A DNA stretch of 64,000 bases. Source: Pseudoscleropodium purum. Taxonomy: Eukaryota; Streptophyta; Bryopsida; Hypnales; Brachytheciaceae. Shown here one piece after another: positions 35,522-47,440 of this stretch (within the stretch, counting starts at the first letter, position 1; the number at the start of each line of letters is the position of its first letter). The position numbers and the translations under genes were made by a program. The notes beneath the pieces were generated by a model, which saw only the letters and a program-made list of their open reading frames with translations, did no database searches and had not been told where the DNA came from. Location of the stretch: positions 21,433,063 to 21,497,062 of the forward strand of contig OZ017795.1 of assembly GCA_963969395.1 (NCBI GenBank). The letters are read 5' to 3'.

Positions 35522-35953
35522 ATTCACTACACCAAAGCACTAAAGTACAAACCTGAAGCAACAAGGGAGCGCTTGGAACCTTAACATCAATCACCTTAGG
35601 TATGCCACAATCACACTTTATTTCCGTGACTTAGATGCAAATCAACAATAGTCCCTGTTTAAGTCGACAAGAGGGAGTGCAAGCAGTTTTGTTTGATGTT
35701 AGTATACCCGTTGTACCCCATTCTACAAGTACATTGAACTTTGTAAAATTTGCACATAGTGAAGAAATTTGAAATTTGTTATTTGGACTACTTAATAAAT
35801 ACGAAGAAGCCTCTGCATTGCAAGCTAACAGAGTGGTGGCATTGTTAGAAGTTTCACATTTGCATTCATTGCTAGTTCCTAGAGGTAGTGCAAAATAGCC
35901 AACAAATTTGAAACCAAGTAACTTCCGACACTATTTTTACAGATAAGCAACAA
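35522..35953. other. Intergenic DNA, nothing recognised
   Basis: No supportable gene, RNA or bounded repeat. It leads into the candidate target duplication of the foldback element. Confidence 0.35.
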
Positions 35954-35959
35954 GGTGCT

Positions 35960-37005
35960 TACACTACTAGAAAATTTATGACCAAAACAACAGAATTTCA
36001 ACTCAAATGTGTTGAGTAATTCAGTCATTTTAGAAGTGTTGTTTTGGACAAAATCAAATTGAAATTTATTGATTTTTTCTGTTGTTTTGGACAAATCAAA
36101 AAAATTAAATTAAATTTTAAATGAATTTTTTTTTTAAATTAAATTTTTTTTGGATGGTGTCCATACAAAATATTTTTTTTTCTACCTAGGCAACCCGCTA
36201 CGCAAGTAGGGCCACCTAAGCCACTCACCACGCAGGCAAGTGCCTCCAAGGGGGTTTGAACCTTGGACCTCATGTTTCGAGGTTTAAGGTTCCAACCACT
36301 AAACCACCTAAATACTCAAGTGACCACACATGAACTAGAACTTTATATATTTAATTTTTTCATGTGTTTTGTATTTTCAGCGGACTTCAAAGGTCATTTA
36401 GTCATAGTAGAACACATTTTTTCAAAAAACTTGAAACAAAGAAAAGTTATAAATTCAAACTAAATTTCACCTCCAAAAATCTGTTTGTGATTTTGAATCT
36501 CCAATAAAAAGATATGGACAAAAATCAGAGAGAATGTTTGAAAATGTCAAAATAAATGTTACTAACTACCCCTCTCTGATTTTTGTCTATAACTTTTGAT
36601 TGGAGGATTGAAATCACAAACTGATTTTTGGAGGTGAAAGTTATCTTGAATTTACAACTTTTCTCAGTTCTAAATTTTTTGAAATTTTTTATTTTACTAT
36701 GCAAGAATGGACTCCAAAGTCTGCTGAATTGAAAAAAGACTGAATTTTACATGATTAATTTTTTTTTAAATCATTATACTTAGATTCTCAAATATTCCAA
36801 AAAGATCCCAAAAATATTCTTGAAAGATTCCAAATTCAACAAAAACTTGTTGATTTGGTTATTGCACTATCCAAATCAACAGAAAGAACTTGCCATTGTG
36901 TTGATTTTTACAAAATGTTTCAAAATGGTCATTCTATTGTCCTAAATAACATAAATTAGTTGAATTTATGTTGTTTTGGTTGTGCATTTCTACCCTAATT
37001 AGGGT
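35960..37005. mobile_element. Long-terminal-inverted-repeat (foldback/MULE-like) element, ~1.05 kb
   Basis: The left end (TAGAAAATTTATGACCAAAA...) pairs with the right end read on the minus strand (TAGAAATGCACAACCAAAA...). Pairing continues inward over most of the element, with a tight inner hairpin (about 36418-36535 against 36571-36685, e.g. cacctccaaaaatctgtttg / ctgatttttggaggtg). GGTGCT occurs on both flanks (35954-35959 and 37006-37011) inside a partly matching 9-bp context, which suits a Mutator-like target duplication. The left end also resembles CACTA text (CACTACTAGAAAA), so superfamily is uncertain. No transposase is encoded. Confidence 0.65.
36165..36330 (-). mobile_element. tRNA-derived SINE fragment nested in the foldback element
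   Basis: On the minus strand a pol III A box TGGTTTAGTGG (36306-36296) and B box GGTTCAAACCC (36262-36252) are correctly ordered and spaced. The segment is GC-richer than the foldback arms and has no partner in the right arm, so it inserted after the foldback formed. Not a tRNA gene: no cloverleaf was found. Confidence 0.6.
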
Positions 37006-37011
37006 GGTGCT

Positions 37012-38390
37012 AACAACAACAATTTCGTCCAAGTGTTCTACTTTTGATCAAAGAAAGGGTGTAGCCAGATTTGGCAAGCACAACTACAACACTAGGATTC
37101 AAAAGAAATGCCGAGGATTCCAATATTTCAGAAGGAAAAATGAATATGTCACTACTTTTCTACTAATGAATAGCTTGCATTTACTTAGAAGCTAGAGCAT
37201 GATAAGGATTATTGAATTTAGTGCCTTACCTTCTACCTTGATGCTTTAACAGCTCACATCGGACAATCAACCTTCACGTCACAGTGAGCAATTGTAAGGG
37301 TAGTATTCCATTGTGGATGGAAATACAACTTCACTTGATGGACAACAATTCTATATGAACAGTAGCTTTGCCTCTGACAAGTCCGACACAATAGTACTTT
37401 CTTCTTTTATGACAAGTATTTTTGACATGCACATTTGTGATCCTAATCCAAACCTACTAGAATCACAAGAGCTATAGAAAAAGAATTGATTGTGGTGCGA
37501 GATTCATCATGCAAAGGATCCTCACCCAACTCTAGTAATGAAGATGAATATTTGTAGCTACTAGAGCTTTTCTGCTTTGACCTTTCTTTCAAGAAGGGCT
37601 TGCACAAGAAGAGGCGCCAACAATAGACAAAAAAACAAAAGTCCAAGTAGGCAAAATAAAAAGGGAGAAATGACTAATGATGGAGAAGGCCATTTGGAAA
37701 CCCTAAGTCTCCCCGAACAAAGGGCTACATGGCGCATGAGAGGAGCAAGTGATCCAATGGAAGGAAGGGAGTCACGTCAACATGATAGTAGTGCACTAAC
37801 CTTTAAACAAGGGGATGGTGGAGTGGGGTCTTCAGCCACTTGAGAAGAGGGCGGTCTTGTAGGGACAGAGGGAGGTCTAAAGAAGGTGGACACTCCAAGG
37901 TGGGTATCTCATTGTAGTGGTTGAGTAGAAGTTTATTTTATCCTCTATTGTGTTCCCTTAGGCTAGATTCAAGCTATAAGCAAATTTTGTATTCTTTTTT
38001 GTAATTTTATCCAACTTCTACTCTATGCTTTAGGTAGGGTTTAAGCAATGATATAATTGTATGGTTCTTTTTTTTACATGTTCAGAGAGCTCCCAATGCA
38101 ATACAAAACAAAACATGCAAATATAATTTGCATAGATTATGAAGGCTAAAATCTTTTTATGGCTACACCTTGTATAATCAATTTTGCACTATATATATAT
38201 ATATATATCGATAAATTGATTGATCTTAGAGATGTACACTCATTGATGGTAGTTGTTTCAAGCCGGGTCCAATTTTTGGTGTCCTCCCCCAACATCTCAA
38301 TTGGGGCAATTTTTATGAGGATATACACTTTGATTGGAGCAATTTTTATAATAATATACATCGGTCTCAACCTCCTTTACAAGTAGGAGA
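37012..38390 (+). other. Possible decayed N-terminal part of the piggyBac gene
   Basis: Contains short frames with acidic/serine-rich text (about 37488-37560, SSCKGSSPNSSNEDEY) and basic text (about 37590-37680). Such N-termini are usual for piggyBac transposases, but nothing here is diagnostic. A short TA microsatellite (38191-38210) and a 36-bp doublet (38295-38365, 'attggrgcaatttttat') follow. Confidence 0.3.
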
Positions 38391-38394
38391 TGAT

Positions 38395-38817
38395 ATGCCA
38401 ATTCAGACAATACCCTTGAATCCTCTTAGGGCTATACATAGAAGGAGGGTTCAAGGGAGGAGGATGCCTCATGATGCTCCAATGTTAAATCATTTATCAG
38501 AAGAGGAGGGTACATATGAAGGGGAGGAAAGTAGTGATAGAGGAAACCTAGAGAATCCTAATAGTATGAAGCATAAGTTTAGGGATTCAATATGGTCACG
38601 AAATTCTTTCACCTTTTCATCCAAACCAAAGGTTTATATAGGAGGGTCACGTCTTGTACAAAATTTCTACACAGTGTTAAGTTTTATGCAATTGTAGTCA
38701 TTATTTTTGCCTTATATTCTCTTCCAAAAAATTGTGGTAGAGAGTAATCATTATGCAACTACACCGGATGAAGATGGAAAAAAGGGGGGGCAAGGATGGT
38801 ATGAGCCCTCAAGTTAG
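38395..38817 (+). pseudogene. piggyBac transposase relic, N-terminal part
   Basis: One frame reads FTFSSKPKVYIGGSR, a TAG (38695), then FQKIVVESNHYATTPDEDGK and GWYEPSS before another stop. This is the start of the DDE_Tnp_1_7 (piggyBac) domain, whose members read 'F...P.P......YF..LF......IV.ETNRYA'. The reading resumes about 4 kb downstream at 42781, so the gene was split by an insertion. Not functional. Confidence 0.65.
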
Positions 38818-41800
38818 CACTTGAAACTCTGGATTTATTTTTTACAAATGTTTTACAACATTTAGCGAATATTTATGCAAATATGTATAAATTAGAGTGT
38901 TTGATTGAAATTGTTAGCAATTCTTGCCAATGAAGTTAGAAATAAGCTTGGAAGTGAGAAATATGCTTTTTAGCATGTTTCCACATTTCTAAGCGTTAGT
39001 GAGTATGTGAGGCTAGAATAGTATGTTTGAGTGAAAAGTGAAGGTATGAGACTATGAGAGTTAGTCAGACTTAGTATCTTATTCATAACCACTAGGGTGC
39101 ATGTGATAATCTAGCTAAGTATAGTAATCTAATTTTAGGTCTAAAGAGTCTAAAGTCTATAGAGTTCAATTTATAGAGAATTTGGATTCTTTATATCTGT
39201 CTTGCAAGAAATTGCTAAATATCAATCAAAATCAAGAGTAGACAGCGGAAATGGAGATTGGAGCTTACAGAGAGGTGCTTTTAAGATAAAGCATGCCAGA
39301 AGGTCAACAAAGGAGCCAATCATCCACAACAAACCCTGGTACCAAAATAATTTCCCCTCAAGTGGAAATTATTAAGGAGTTACAAATTTTAGCATCCACA
39401 TAAATAGTGCAATTGGAAGTTTGGTTTTGCCCTAAGGTTTTTTGAATTTCTTAAAGGTTACTCAAATTTTTTTGGGATTTTACAAGCTTCCATAATGACT
39501 CTATGGAAAGTCAACCGCGTTTGAAGTTGTTGATAGATTTATAGAAATTTTTTGGAGTGCGGTAAAATCCCACTAAAAATTGAATTAGTGTTTTGTGTGT
39601 TGAGTAATCACCTTGTCAAGTTTGAAGACTTTCTGATAGGCAGAAGTATCAAAATTGACAACGACATCAAATTTTATAAGAATTTACAATACGGTGGCTG
39701 GTTGATTAGCAAACCAGAAGCTAACGGTGTCTAATTTGCATGAATAAGGGGGATTTGTTTTCTTCTTCAACCTTTTAAACAACCCTAACTACTCAGATTT
39801 TTCAAAAATCATAAATTCTAAAAGTTAGAGTTTTCACTTTTCTATAGAATTATTGTGAGTGGTTTTTCCACTGAAGGACTTAGAGAAAAAAAGAAGGAGG
39901 TCCTTTAGATGAATATGGATCTTTTAAACTTGATGGCGCATTCCGTTTTGTGTTTGGAGTTATTCCCTAAAAGATAGCGAGGGTCAGCTCATAGTTTGAC
40001 TTTTTTAGTATAAATTGTGGTAAATTAAGATAGATTCCTAGATGGCTTGGAGAAGAAGCAAAGGTTTGATTTGATTAGATCTTCAAAACTTGTTTTAAAA
40101 AGTCAATTTTGACTTTTTAAGGGTTATTTTGGAGTTGACCTCAAGTTAGATTCAAAATATCTAGAGTAAGTTAGGATTTGATTCTCAAAATCTTTCAAGA
40201 GTCAATGGATTTGATTTAGGTATGATTCCTAGGGCTAATTGAAGCTCTTAAAGAATTTGCTTGAGAACCTTCATATTGACTAAAAAAAGTGTTGTGGGAC
40301 AAAAATCTTAGGATAGTTTAGGTTAAATAGGGAGTTACTTGGGTAGGGAAAAACAAAATATCTTGTGATAAGCGAAGAGGTGGGCCCTTTTCCACGAGTA
40401 TATAAGGGCCCCCCTTCCTTGTTTCTCGCAACCCATTCTAAATTTGTTTTTTTGAAACTCATTCTCTTTCTCTTAGTACCAAGGCTCTGGCACATTTTTG
40501 TACCAACAAAATTGTCGAACAAATTTTGCTTGGTGTACCAATACTCTATCAGATACAATTTCTCTCTTGGTACACCACCAACTATTAGGGTGACCAAATC
40601 TTTGCTTGATCCTCAATTTGTGTTAACAAAAGAAACTTAAGGACTTTGGATTCCCTTAAGTTTGCTCAAATATTTGCTAATAAACTCATGAAGTTCTCAA
40701 ATCCTTGATCATTGCTTTCTAGAGTGTTGGGAGTTGGATTCCCAAACTCATACACTTTGTCATTGAATAAGTACTTGTTTTTTTAAAACTCTTAAGGTGG
40801 CAATATTAGATTTTGCCAAAAGGTTTTAAAATACAAACTTGGCCATCTCATGTTGTATAATGGAGTTGGTTGGATTTTGTTCCAAAGTTTGATTTAAGCG
40901 CTGTCATGCATAACTTTTTTAGAAACTAAAATTTGGATACTATTGTTTGAGGATTTTTGATTCAAAATTCAGTTTAAACGTTATCATGCATACCTCCTTT
41001 GGAAAATAAAACCTTGAACACCAAAGTGATTTAGTTGAACACTAAAGTTCAGTTTAAACATTGCCATACATACTTCCTTTAGTGAATAAACAAATCTTTT
41101 GAACCTAGGTTGCCCTACGCATGGAAGCTCTATCCAAACAAGGATTGATTCTGTAAAAAGATTTCTTTAATAAAAGAAAATCAATCCATTAGTGTTTGGG
41201 GTTGCTCTTGCATGGCAGAGCTTTGACTTTCTATTGGTTGGCCCAAAATTGGGCAAAATCCAATCATACTAACAAAGTCACAAGTAAGTTGTCGGAAAGC
41301 CAAAAATATTCAAAATAGCTATAAGATTACCTTAATTGGCAATTCCATGATTTAAAATTGATGGTTGCTTGATTTTTTCCCTTGTGTTGATTGTGGAGAA
41401 AGTAGATGGACTAGCTTTTGGACGATTTGGATGACTTGGAATTAGGTAAGGTTTCTCCCTAGAAGTTATTTAAGTCAATTGATGGTGAAAATTGCTTTAT
41501 TATTTCTTTGAGTAATTCTTAGATTAAGGTTATATTACTTCCTTTGTTATTACTTTGGCATGCAATTTTTATTTATTTATTTTTGGTTTTTAAATTCTGG
41601 TATGCATGACAATAATACCTCTAAATAATTCCTAAATAAAATTAGGATTTATTTAAAACAATATAAAAACATTGGTAAGTTAAATTTACCAACAAAAGGT
41701 GCTAAAATCAAATTAATGGCATAGACCAAACATGGACAGAGATGAGTACTATGATATAATACATCTAATGGTTCACAAGGACAAAATGATAGACTCCTTC

Positions 41801-42780
41801 AAAGGAGAGGTACATTAATTTTCCTTTAATTTTAATTGTAATCAATTTGAATTTTAGATTAATGTATGAATTAAGTAGTTAGAATTTTGGTAGTTAGAAT
41901 TAATTAGAGATAGATCAGCATTACTAAAAAGAAACCTAAAATTAAAAACTTAACTAAAAATTAGATTAGGACTAGATTAAGCGTAGGAAGTTCATTAATT
42001 ATCAAGTCAAAGAATTTAGCTAAGAGTCCAATTTTACTTCACTAGGAAGTGAAATTATAATATCAACTTAAAACCTTGGAAGATCCTTTAAGAATCTCTA
42101 AAATCCATAATAATAACCAAAGAATAGACTTAGAAGTAGAATAATTAGAAATATCCTCAAAAAACCACTAAAAAATCTTTTGAAGAGAGAATCAATTAGG
42201 AAATCTTTTACAGATTCCAAATCCACCCTTACTTTGAAAATTGATTAATTTTTGAGATAATAATGTGTGGATGAAGTTTTGTCCCATTTTGGATGAACTT
42301 TCTCAAAATAGGTCAAAATTAGGATTTTTCTTAAAAATCTAATATTTTAACCAATCAATAATGATATCTTAAAGTTTGGGATTTTTTAAAATTGATTTGC
42401 TATTTTTAATAAGCGGATGAAGTCTTTAGGCCAGAATTAGGGGTAGTTTTCATCTGTCGATAACTTTTGATAGGAATAGTGGAATTTGACATACTTTATC
42501 ATTTTGGAAAGAATAAATCATATTCTACAACTTAGCTTAAATAAAACTCACGGATAGATTAGTTTTTACTTACTTATTTAGGATTAAACATTCTAACTAG
42601 TTAGGTAGGATTAAAACATTTAAATTAGGTTCAAAACATAAACATAAAAGTGTCCATTGCTTGAAAGGCCAAAAGAACACTTAACTGGTGAAACCCCATT
42701 GAATTAATTAAATTGTTGCTAGGACCTATGTGCAAGTTTTTACTCTAAGGGGTGGAGTTGAAAACACTCTCAAATGATGC
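38818..42780. mobile_element. ~4-kb insertion that splits the piggyBac relic; unclassified element
   Basis: It interrupts the piggyBac frame between GWYEP (38.8 kb) and LKAYLVACIFVGLK (42.8 kb). It is AT-rich with one readable piece at 39554-39734 (ECGKIPLKIELV...), which resembles a minus-strand piece at about 61985-62150 (ECDKISLKIIIA...). A promoter-like tatataagggcccc lies at about 40402. No reverse transcriptase, integrase or clear LTRs were found, so this could be a decayed LTR-derived (LARD-like) or other element. Exact ends and target duplication unresolved. Confidence 0.4.
39554..39734 (+). pseudogene. Unidentified ORF fragment shared with the inverted copy at 62 kb
   Basis: About 60 codons starting ECGKIPLKI, with KFEDFLIGRS later. 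The matching minus-strand frame at about 62150-61985 reads ECDKISLKI... KFCDILIAGD. Similarity is clearer in protein than in DNA, so it was once coding. Family unknown. Confidence 0.45.
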
Positions 42781-44125
42781 CTTTTGACAATAGCAACTTT
42801 GAAGGCCTACTTGGTAGCCTGCATTTTTGTGGGATTGAAAAGAAACCAAATTCGAGGACTTATTGGAGCAAGGAAGGTACATTTTTCCATTGTCCTTGAA
42901 TTTCCAAAATTTTATCTACAGTAATCTTTGAGGTGATGACAAGATGCCTCCACATCACAAATCTAGTTACCTATGTTACGGAGAGATATGCCAGGTTATG
43001 ACAAAATGGGGCAAGTGTGGTGGCTTATACATGAAATTAGAGATAGTTTCAAGCATGAGTAGGCTTTGGAGAAGTACCTTACTATTGACGAAATGATGAT
43101 ATGGTACAAAGGCTCTTACTGTCTTGCTAGGCAATATATGCCCAAAAAACCACAAAAATGGGGCATAAAAGTATGGTGCTTAACAAATTCTTCATCCAAG
43201 TACATTTTCAATTTTGAAATCTATTGTGGGGCAAATTACAATGGAGAAGAAGAAATGGCACCAATAGTTCGTGTAGAAGTGAATGTAGCACACAATGTTG
43301 TTTGCAATTGCTAAATGGCCAAGAAGGGAGGGGGCATGTTGTGGTCACGAACAACTATTTCTCTAACATTGGATTATTTATGGAGTTGGGTGCACTAGAA
43401 ATTTATGCCACAAGCACTATGAGGTCTAATAAGGTAGGACTACCAATGAAATTGAAACTTGTTCAAAATTGAGCCAATTCCACTCAAGGTACTTTACAAT
43501 GGGCAATGCATGAATCTCAAAGCATTGCATGTGTATTGTGGAAAGACAAACGCCCAGTCCTTTTCATTTCTACTCATGCATTACCCATCATTTTATCATG
43601 TATGCCAATACCTATGGTTCCACAAAAAAATGGAGCAAGAAGGAACCCAATTCTAACTTCCCCTATTCATTTAGAGTACACCACACACATGAGAGGGGTG
43701 GATATGATAGACCAAGTTAGAGCATTATACTCTAGCTAGACAAGGGCACACAAGTGGTGGCATTGAATTTTTTTATTTTTTATTGGATACAACAATGGTG
43801 AATATGTACATCATCTATCTAGCAGGCAATTGTGAACGATGACATCAATGGAAACCAATTAGTCACCTACAGTTCAAGGTGGATTTATATGATGCACTCA
43901 TCCAAAATTGGTGTGGCGGAGGTACTAACGTGGATGAAGAAGAAGCTCTACACCTTCACTTGCCAACTTCAAGTCGATTGAGGCGTATATGTGTAGTATA
44001 TGGTGATGAAAAGAATAGCTTCTATTGTCAAGCATGCAATTGGAATTTTATGTGCCTAAATTAGAGATGTTCTGAAGAGTATCATTACAAGCCACAAACT
44101 TGCAATCCTCACAACCATGAGTGAA
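42781..44125 (+). pseudogene. piggyBac transposase relic, central and C-terminal parts
   Basis: Frames shift and stop several times but the domain order is clear: LKAYLVACIFVGLK, YWSKEG, CLHITNLVTYVTER, YDKMGQVWWLIHEIRDSF, stop (43060), LTIDEMMIWYKGSYCL, YMPKKPQKWGIKVW, NFEIYCG, then after a shift GHVVVTNNYFSNIGLF and ATSTMRSNKVGLP, then MRGVDMIDQVRALYSS, HKWWH and a decayed Cys-rich tail (CQACNW...CSEEYH). The first and third catalytic Asp (in TIDE and GVDMID) are present. The second (normally in TDNYF) reads Asn. PiggyBac transposases cut at TTAA; this one cannot act. Confidence 0.85.
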
Positions 44126-45099
44126 GAGCATGAGGTGAATTCAATTTTCTATACCTTTACATTTTTTTGCTTTTGGCATGTTCAAGTTTTTCCTTAGGTG
44201 CTACAATTTCTTCTTCACCTTCAATTTTGATAGGCTACAACTTCTATTAATTTTTCTATAATCCTATGCTTTTTTTCCTATGTTGTAATAATTTTTGGAC
44301 CCCTCTATTTTTGTTCTACACCTTCATTATGGTTTTTCCATCCTTCTATATTTTTTTTATGCACCTATTTTTATTTTTTAGTATGTTATGTAATTTTTTC
44401 TTGAATTTATTTATTTATTTAAGCCTTTTCTATGGTTACCTTATAGACCCTTAATCCTTACCCTTGATATCTTTTAGACCACTTCTATAATTTTTTGTAA
44501 ATTTACCTTTAGCACCCATCCTAAACCCTAAGCTTAGTTGGGTCCTTTTCATTTTTGTGGATAGGTTTTTAGATGTCAAAAAAGTTAATTTGATTATAGC
44601 CAAATTGTGATGACATTTTTTACTCCTTGTTTGGACCAGGCAATAGCTCATCCATTCTTTGTCCTAGCTGGGGTGCTTTTCTTCCCTAGGAGATGTGGGA
44701 GTGAAAGGGAGCAAGATGTGGCAATTAGGAGCAGGAGGCAATGGGAGCATTGGAAGGTGCATCACATGAGTAGTCATATTAGAGAGGGTTGGCCAATTGA
44801 CTAGAGAGGGTCTATTAGAGGGAGTTCAAACAAGTAGATGACTTACACAGCAACTAGAAGAATAGGGGTGCACTAAGATGGAATTTTTTTATGATAGCAA
44901 TCTCCTTTTTGGGATAACAAGAAGTCTCTATATTCTTATGTTTTTAGTTTTTTTTATTAAGAATCCTTATTCTTCTTAGAAGAAATATAACTAGTATTGG
45001 TGATTTGAATAATGTATACAACCTTTTTAAGTGTGAATTTACTATGGAAAAAAATACATGGATTTATATTTATCTCCTTAGAAAAAAATGAAGTATAAG
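44126..45099. other. AT-rich DNA after the piggyBac relic
   Basis: T-rich text with no gene recognised. May contain the piggyBac right end; I found no convincing terminal repeat next to a TTAA. Confidence 0.35.
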
Positions 45100-45540
45100 A
45101 ATTTTTCTAATTTTTACCCTCCAAATACGTAGGATGTTTTGGAAGTCATCCTTCACACAAAACATATGCCTTGTACTTCATTAGAAAGTGTATAAGAAAT
45201 CCTAAAAGTATGCAAAAAAATCGTAGATAAAAAAGGATGGAAATGAAATAGCAATAAAAGCCATGAGCATCATTGTAATTTGTACCCTCCAAGTATGTGA
45301 CATGTTTTGGAAGTCATCCTTCATATAAAATATATATTTCATACTTCATTAAAAAGTGTGCAAAAAATCTTAAACAAGGAAGGTTGGAAATGAAATAGCA
45401 ATTGAAGCCATGAGCATCATTGCAATTTGTACTCCCCAAGTATGTGACATGTTTTGGAAGATAGTCATCCTCCACACAAGACATATATTTCATACTTCAT
45501 TGAAAAATGTATAGGAAATCCTAGACAAAGAAAAACAATA
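45100..45540. repeat. Three tandem units of ~147-168 bp
   Basis: Units begin near 45115, 45283 and 45430 with 'taccctccaartaygt...gatgttttggaagtcatcc' text and share 'catacttcatt' and 'gccatgagcatcatt'. No coding capacity. Confidence 0.7.
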
Positions 45541-45984
45541 AATTGAATTTATAATTGTAAAGTGTAAATGTAAGAGAGTATGTAGATAGAATTAGTGTAA
45601 AAAATATATATAAATATATATAAGTATAAAAAAAATTATACATATATATACATATATAGTGTAAAAGATAAAAATTTTCTCTATATATAATGTACATTAG
45701 TTATTTATGGATTCGAGGTCTAAAATTAAATCAAAACTAATATCTAAAGAAAGTATTTTGTATTATTTTGTATATATTCTCTAAGAATCCAAGTGTAAAA
45801 AATTGAAAATCTGAACTTCTTTTGATTCCAAAAGAATTTGTAGAGAATTTTGAAAATTTGAATTAGAAAGTTTCTTAAAATTTTAAAATTTTCTATATAA
45901 TTCTAAAAGATTTGATTCATGCCATGTAGATAATTCATGTGAAAGTTTTAAAGCAAATATTTAAAAAAATATTCCTTTGACTTT

Positions 45985-46172
45985 TCAAAAGTGTGAAAGA
46001 ACTCTAATATAAAAGGTTCTTTTTTATTTTTCAAAAGCATGAAAGAACTCTAATGTAAAAGGTTCTTTTTATATTTTTACAATGTATAAGAACTCTAATG
46101 TATAAAAAGTTCTTTTCACATTTCACAAAAATAAAAGAACTCCAATGTAAAAGGTTACTTTTACATTTAGAC
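45985..46172. repeat. Four short palindromic tandem units (~47 bp)
   Basis: Each unit reads about AAAGAACTCTAATGTAAAAGG then TTCTTTT, so GAACyt...aGGTTC can fold back on itself. Units lie at about 45993, 46037, 46088 and 46134, ending ~160 bp before the Tet-like relic. Confidence 0.65.
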
Positions 46173-46328
46173 ATAAGTCTATAAAAATAATATAATGAGC
46201 CATAGAAATATTATTTGCCTTTACCACATTGAATTTATTAACTATTATTCATTGTTAGTAAGTTTGAATAATACTAATTAATTTTATAGAACTATTGAAA
46301 ATTTATCATGATGCAAACTAATGTGAGC

Positions 46329-47412
46329 ATGAAGCGCAAAGCTCATGCTAAAGTTTGCTGAGAGAGAAGTTTGAATAAAACATTTGAACAAATAGGTCCA
46401 CATAAAGAAAATGAATGTTATGTGGTTGAACAATCTTGCAACTTGGAAGATAGTGCTTTAGATGGAACAATGATGAATGAGATTCTAGAAGGATATCTAA
46501 TGCTACACAAAAATAAAGTAGACATTCAAGACAAGAACACCAAAGAGATAGTGCTAATCATTTCATTCACAAAATTTGAAGACAGGAAATCTTTGAAAGA
46601 ATATGAAGACTTTGAAAAGCTAACAATTTCACTAGCGAAATTGACAAAGGGAGGCTTGGGCTTCACACAAAATAGTAAAGCACAAGTACATGGAAAGATG
46701 TTTGCATTGGGGTGGAGAAGTGCTATGGATGCTAGATACACTATGGGTCATTATATCATAGGGTGTGGCATTACAAATTCTAAAGCCACTATTGATGAAT
46801 GGGAAAAAGATCAAGTGGAGTTGGTTAAATGGGTTTCTGATTTTTATGAATCAAAATTAATGGGACAAATACCATATCTTTATGGAAAAACGATTGATGA
46901 AGTATAAGTGGGTGTTCCATTATTAGGCCAAACAGAGTTTACAAATCTAGAACAAAGCTCTAGAACTGGATTTTCAAGTACACTCACTTATATAATTGAT
47001 GATTTTTACAATACCATTCATCAGGATTACAATCATAATTCTCATGTGTATGGAATTTGGGCACCAACAATAGAAAAAAATTGGGAGAGTAGTAAAAGTG
47101 AGTGATGGGTTTAATTGTAATGGACGGCACTTTGTTGTCCCAAGTTACAAACTCTATGTCGACTTTGGACAATGTAATGGCGTTGTTGAAATAGTTTGGC
47201 GAGCAAAAACAGACTTCCATGCTACTTCACAATCAAAAACAACAAAAGGATTTACTCGTGTTGGAACTTTTGCTCGAATAACCAAAAGTTTGGTAGATAG
47301 AGTTCAATTGTTGACCAGACTTCAAAGAATTGGAGAAGATGTGAATCTTAAAATACATGGAGTGAAAGAAATTATAGAACAAAAGAAACAAAAACTCCAT
47401 GATAGTAGATAA
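46329..47412 (+). pseudogene. Tet-like 2OG-Fe(II) oxygenase relic (Tet_JBP_2 type)
   Basis: Readable over about 360 codons from an ATG at 46329. Breaks: TGA at 46359, TAA at 46905 and a one-base shift in an A4 run at 47094-47097. Conserved pieces in order: a central block ending GKMFALGWRSAMDA and GHYI; then LTYIIDDFYNTIHQDYN, giving the HxD iron pair; YGIWAP; FVVPSYKLYVDFGQCNGVVEI; DFHATSQSK (distal His); FTRVGTFARITKSLVDRV (2OG-binding Arg). This order matches, from memory, the Tet-like oxygenases abundant in rust and other basidiomycete fungi. TET/JBP enzymes oxidise 5-methylcytosine or thymine using Fe(II) and 2-oxoglutarate. No introns seen. Activity is excluded in the present state unless the breaks are assembly errors. 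Confidence 0.72.
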
Positions 47413-47440
47413 AATCTTATAGTTTCTAATCAAATGTATT

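Noticed and set aside
36252..36306. A and B boxes considered as a tRNA gene
   Set aside because: No acceptor stem or cloverleaf. A SINE fits better.
40365..40640. TATA-like box and 91-codon frame suggesting an LTR
   Set aside because: No matching second LTR, primer-binding site or polypurine tract was found, so an LTR is not called. The box is mentioned only as a shared motif.
44266..44454. Hydrophobic 62-codon frame resembling a small membrane protein
   Set aside because: It is T-rich low-complexity DNA, giving Phe/Leu-rich text by composition alone.
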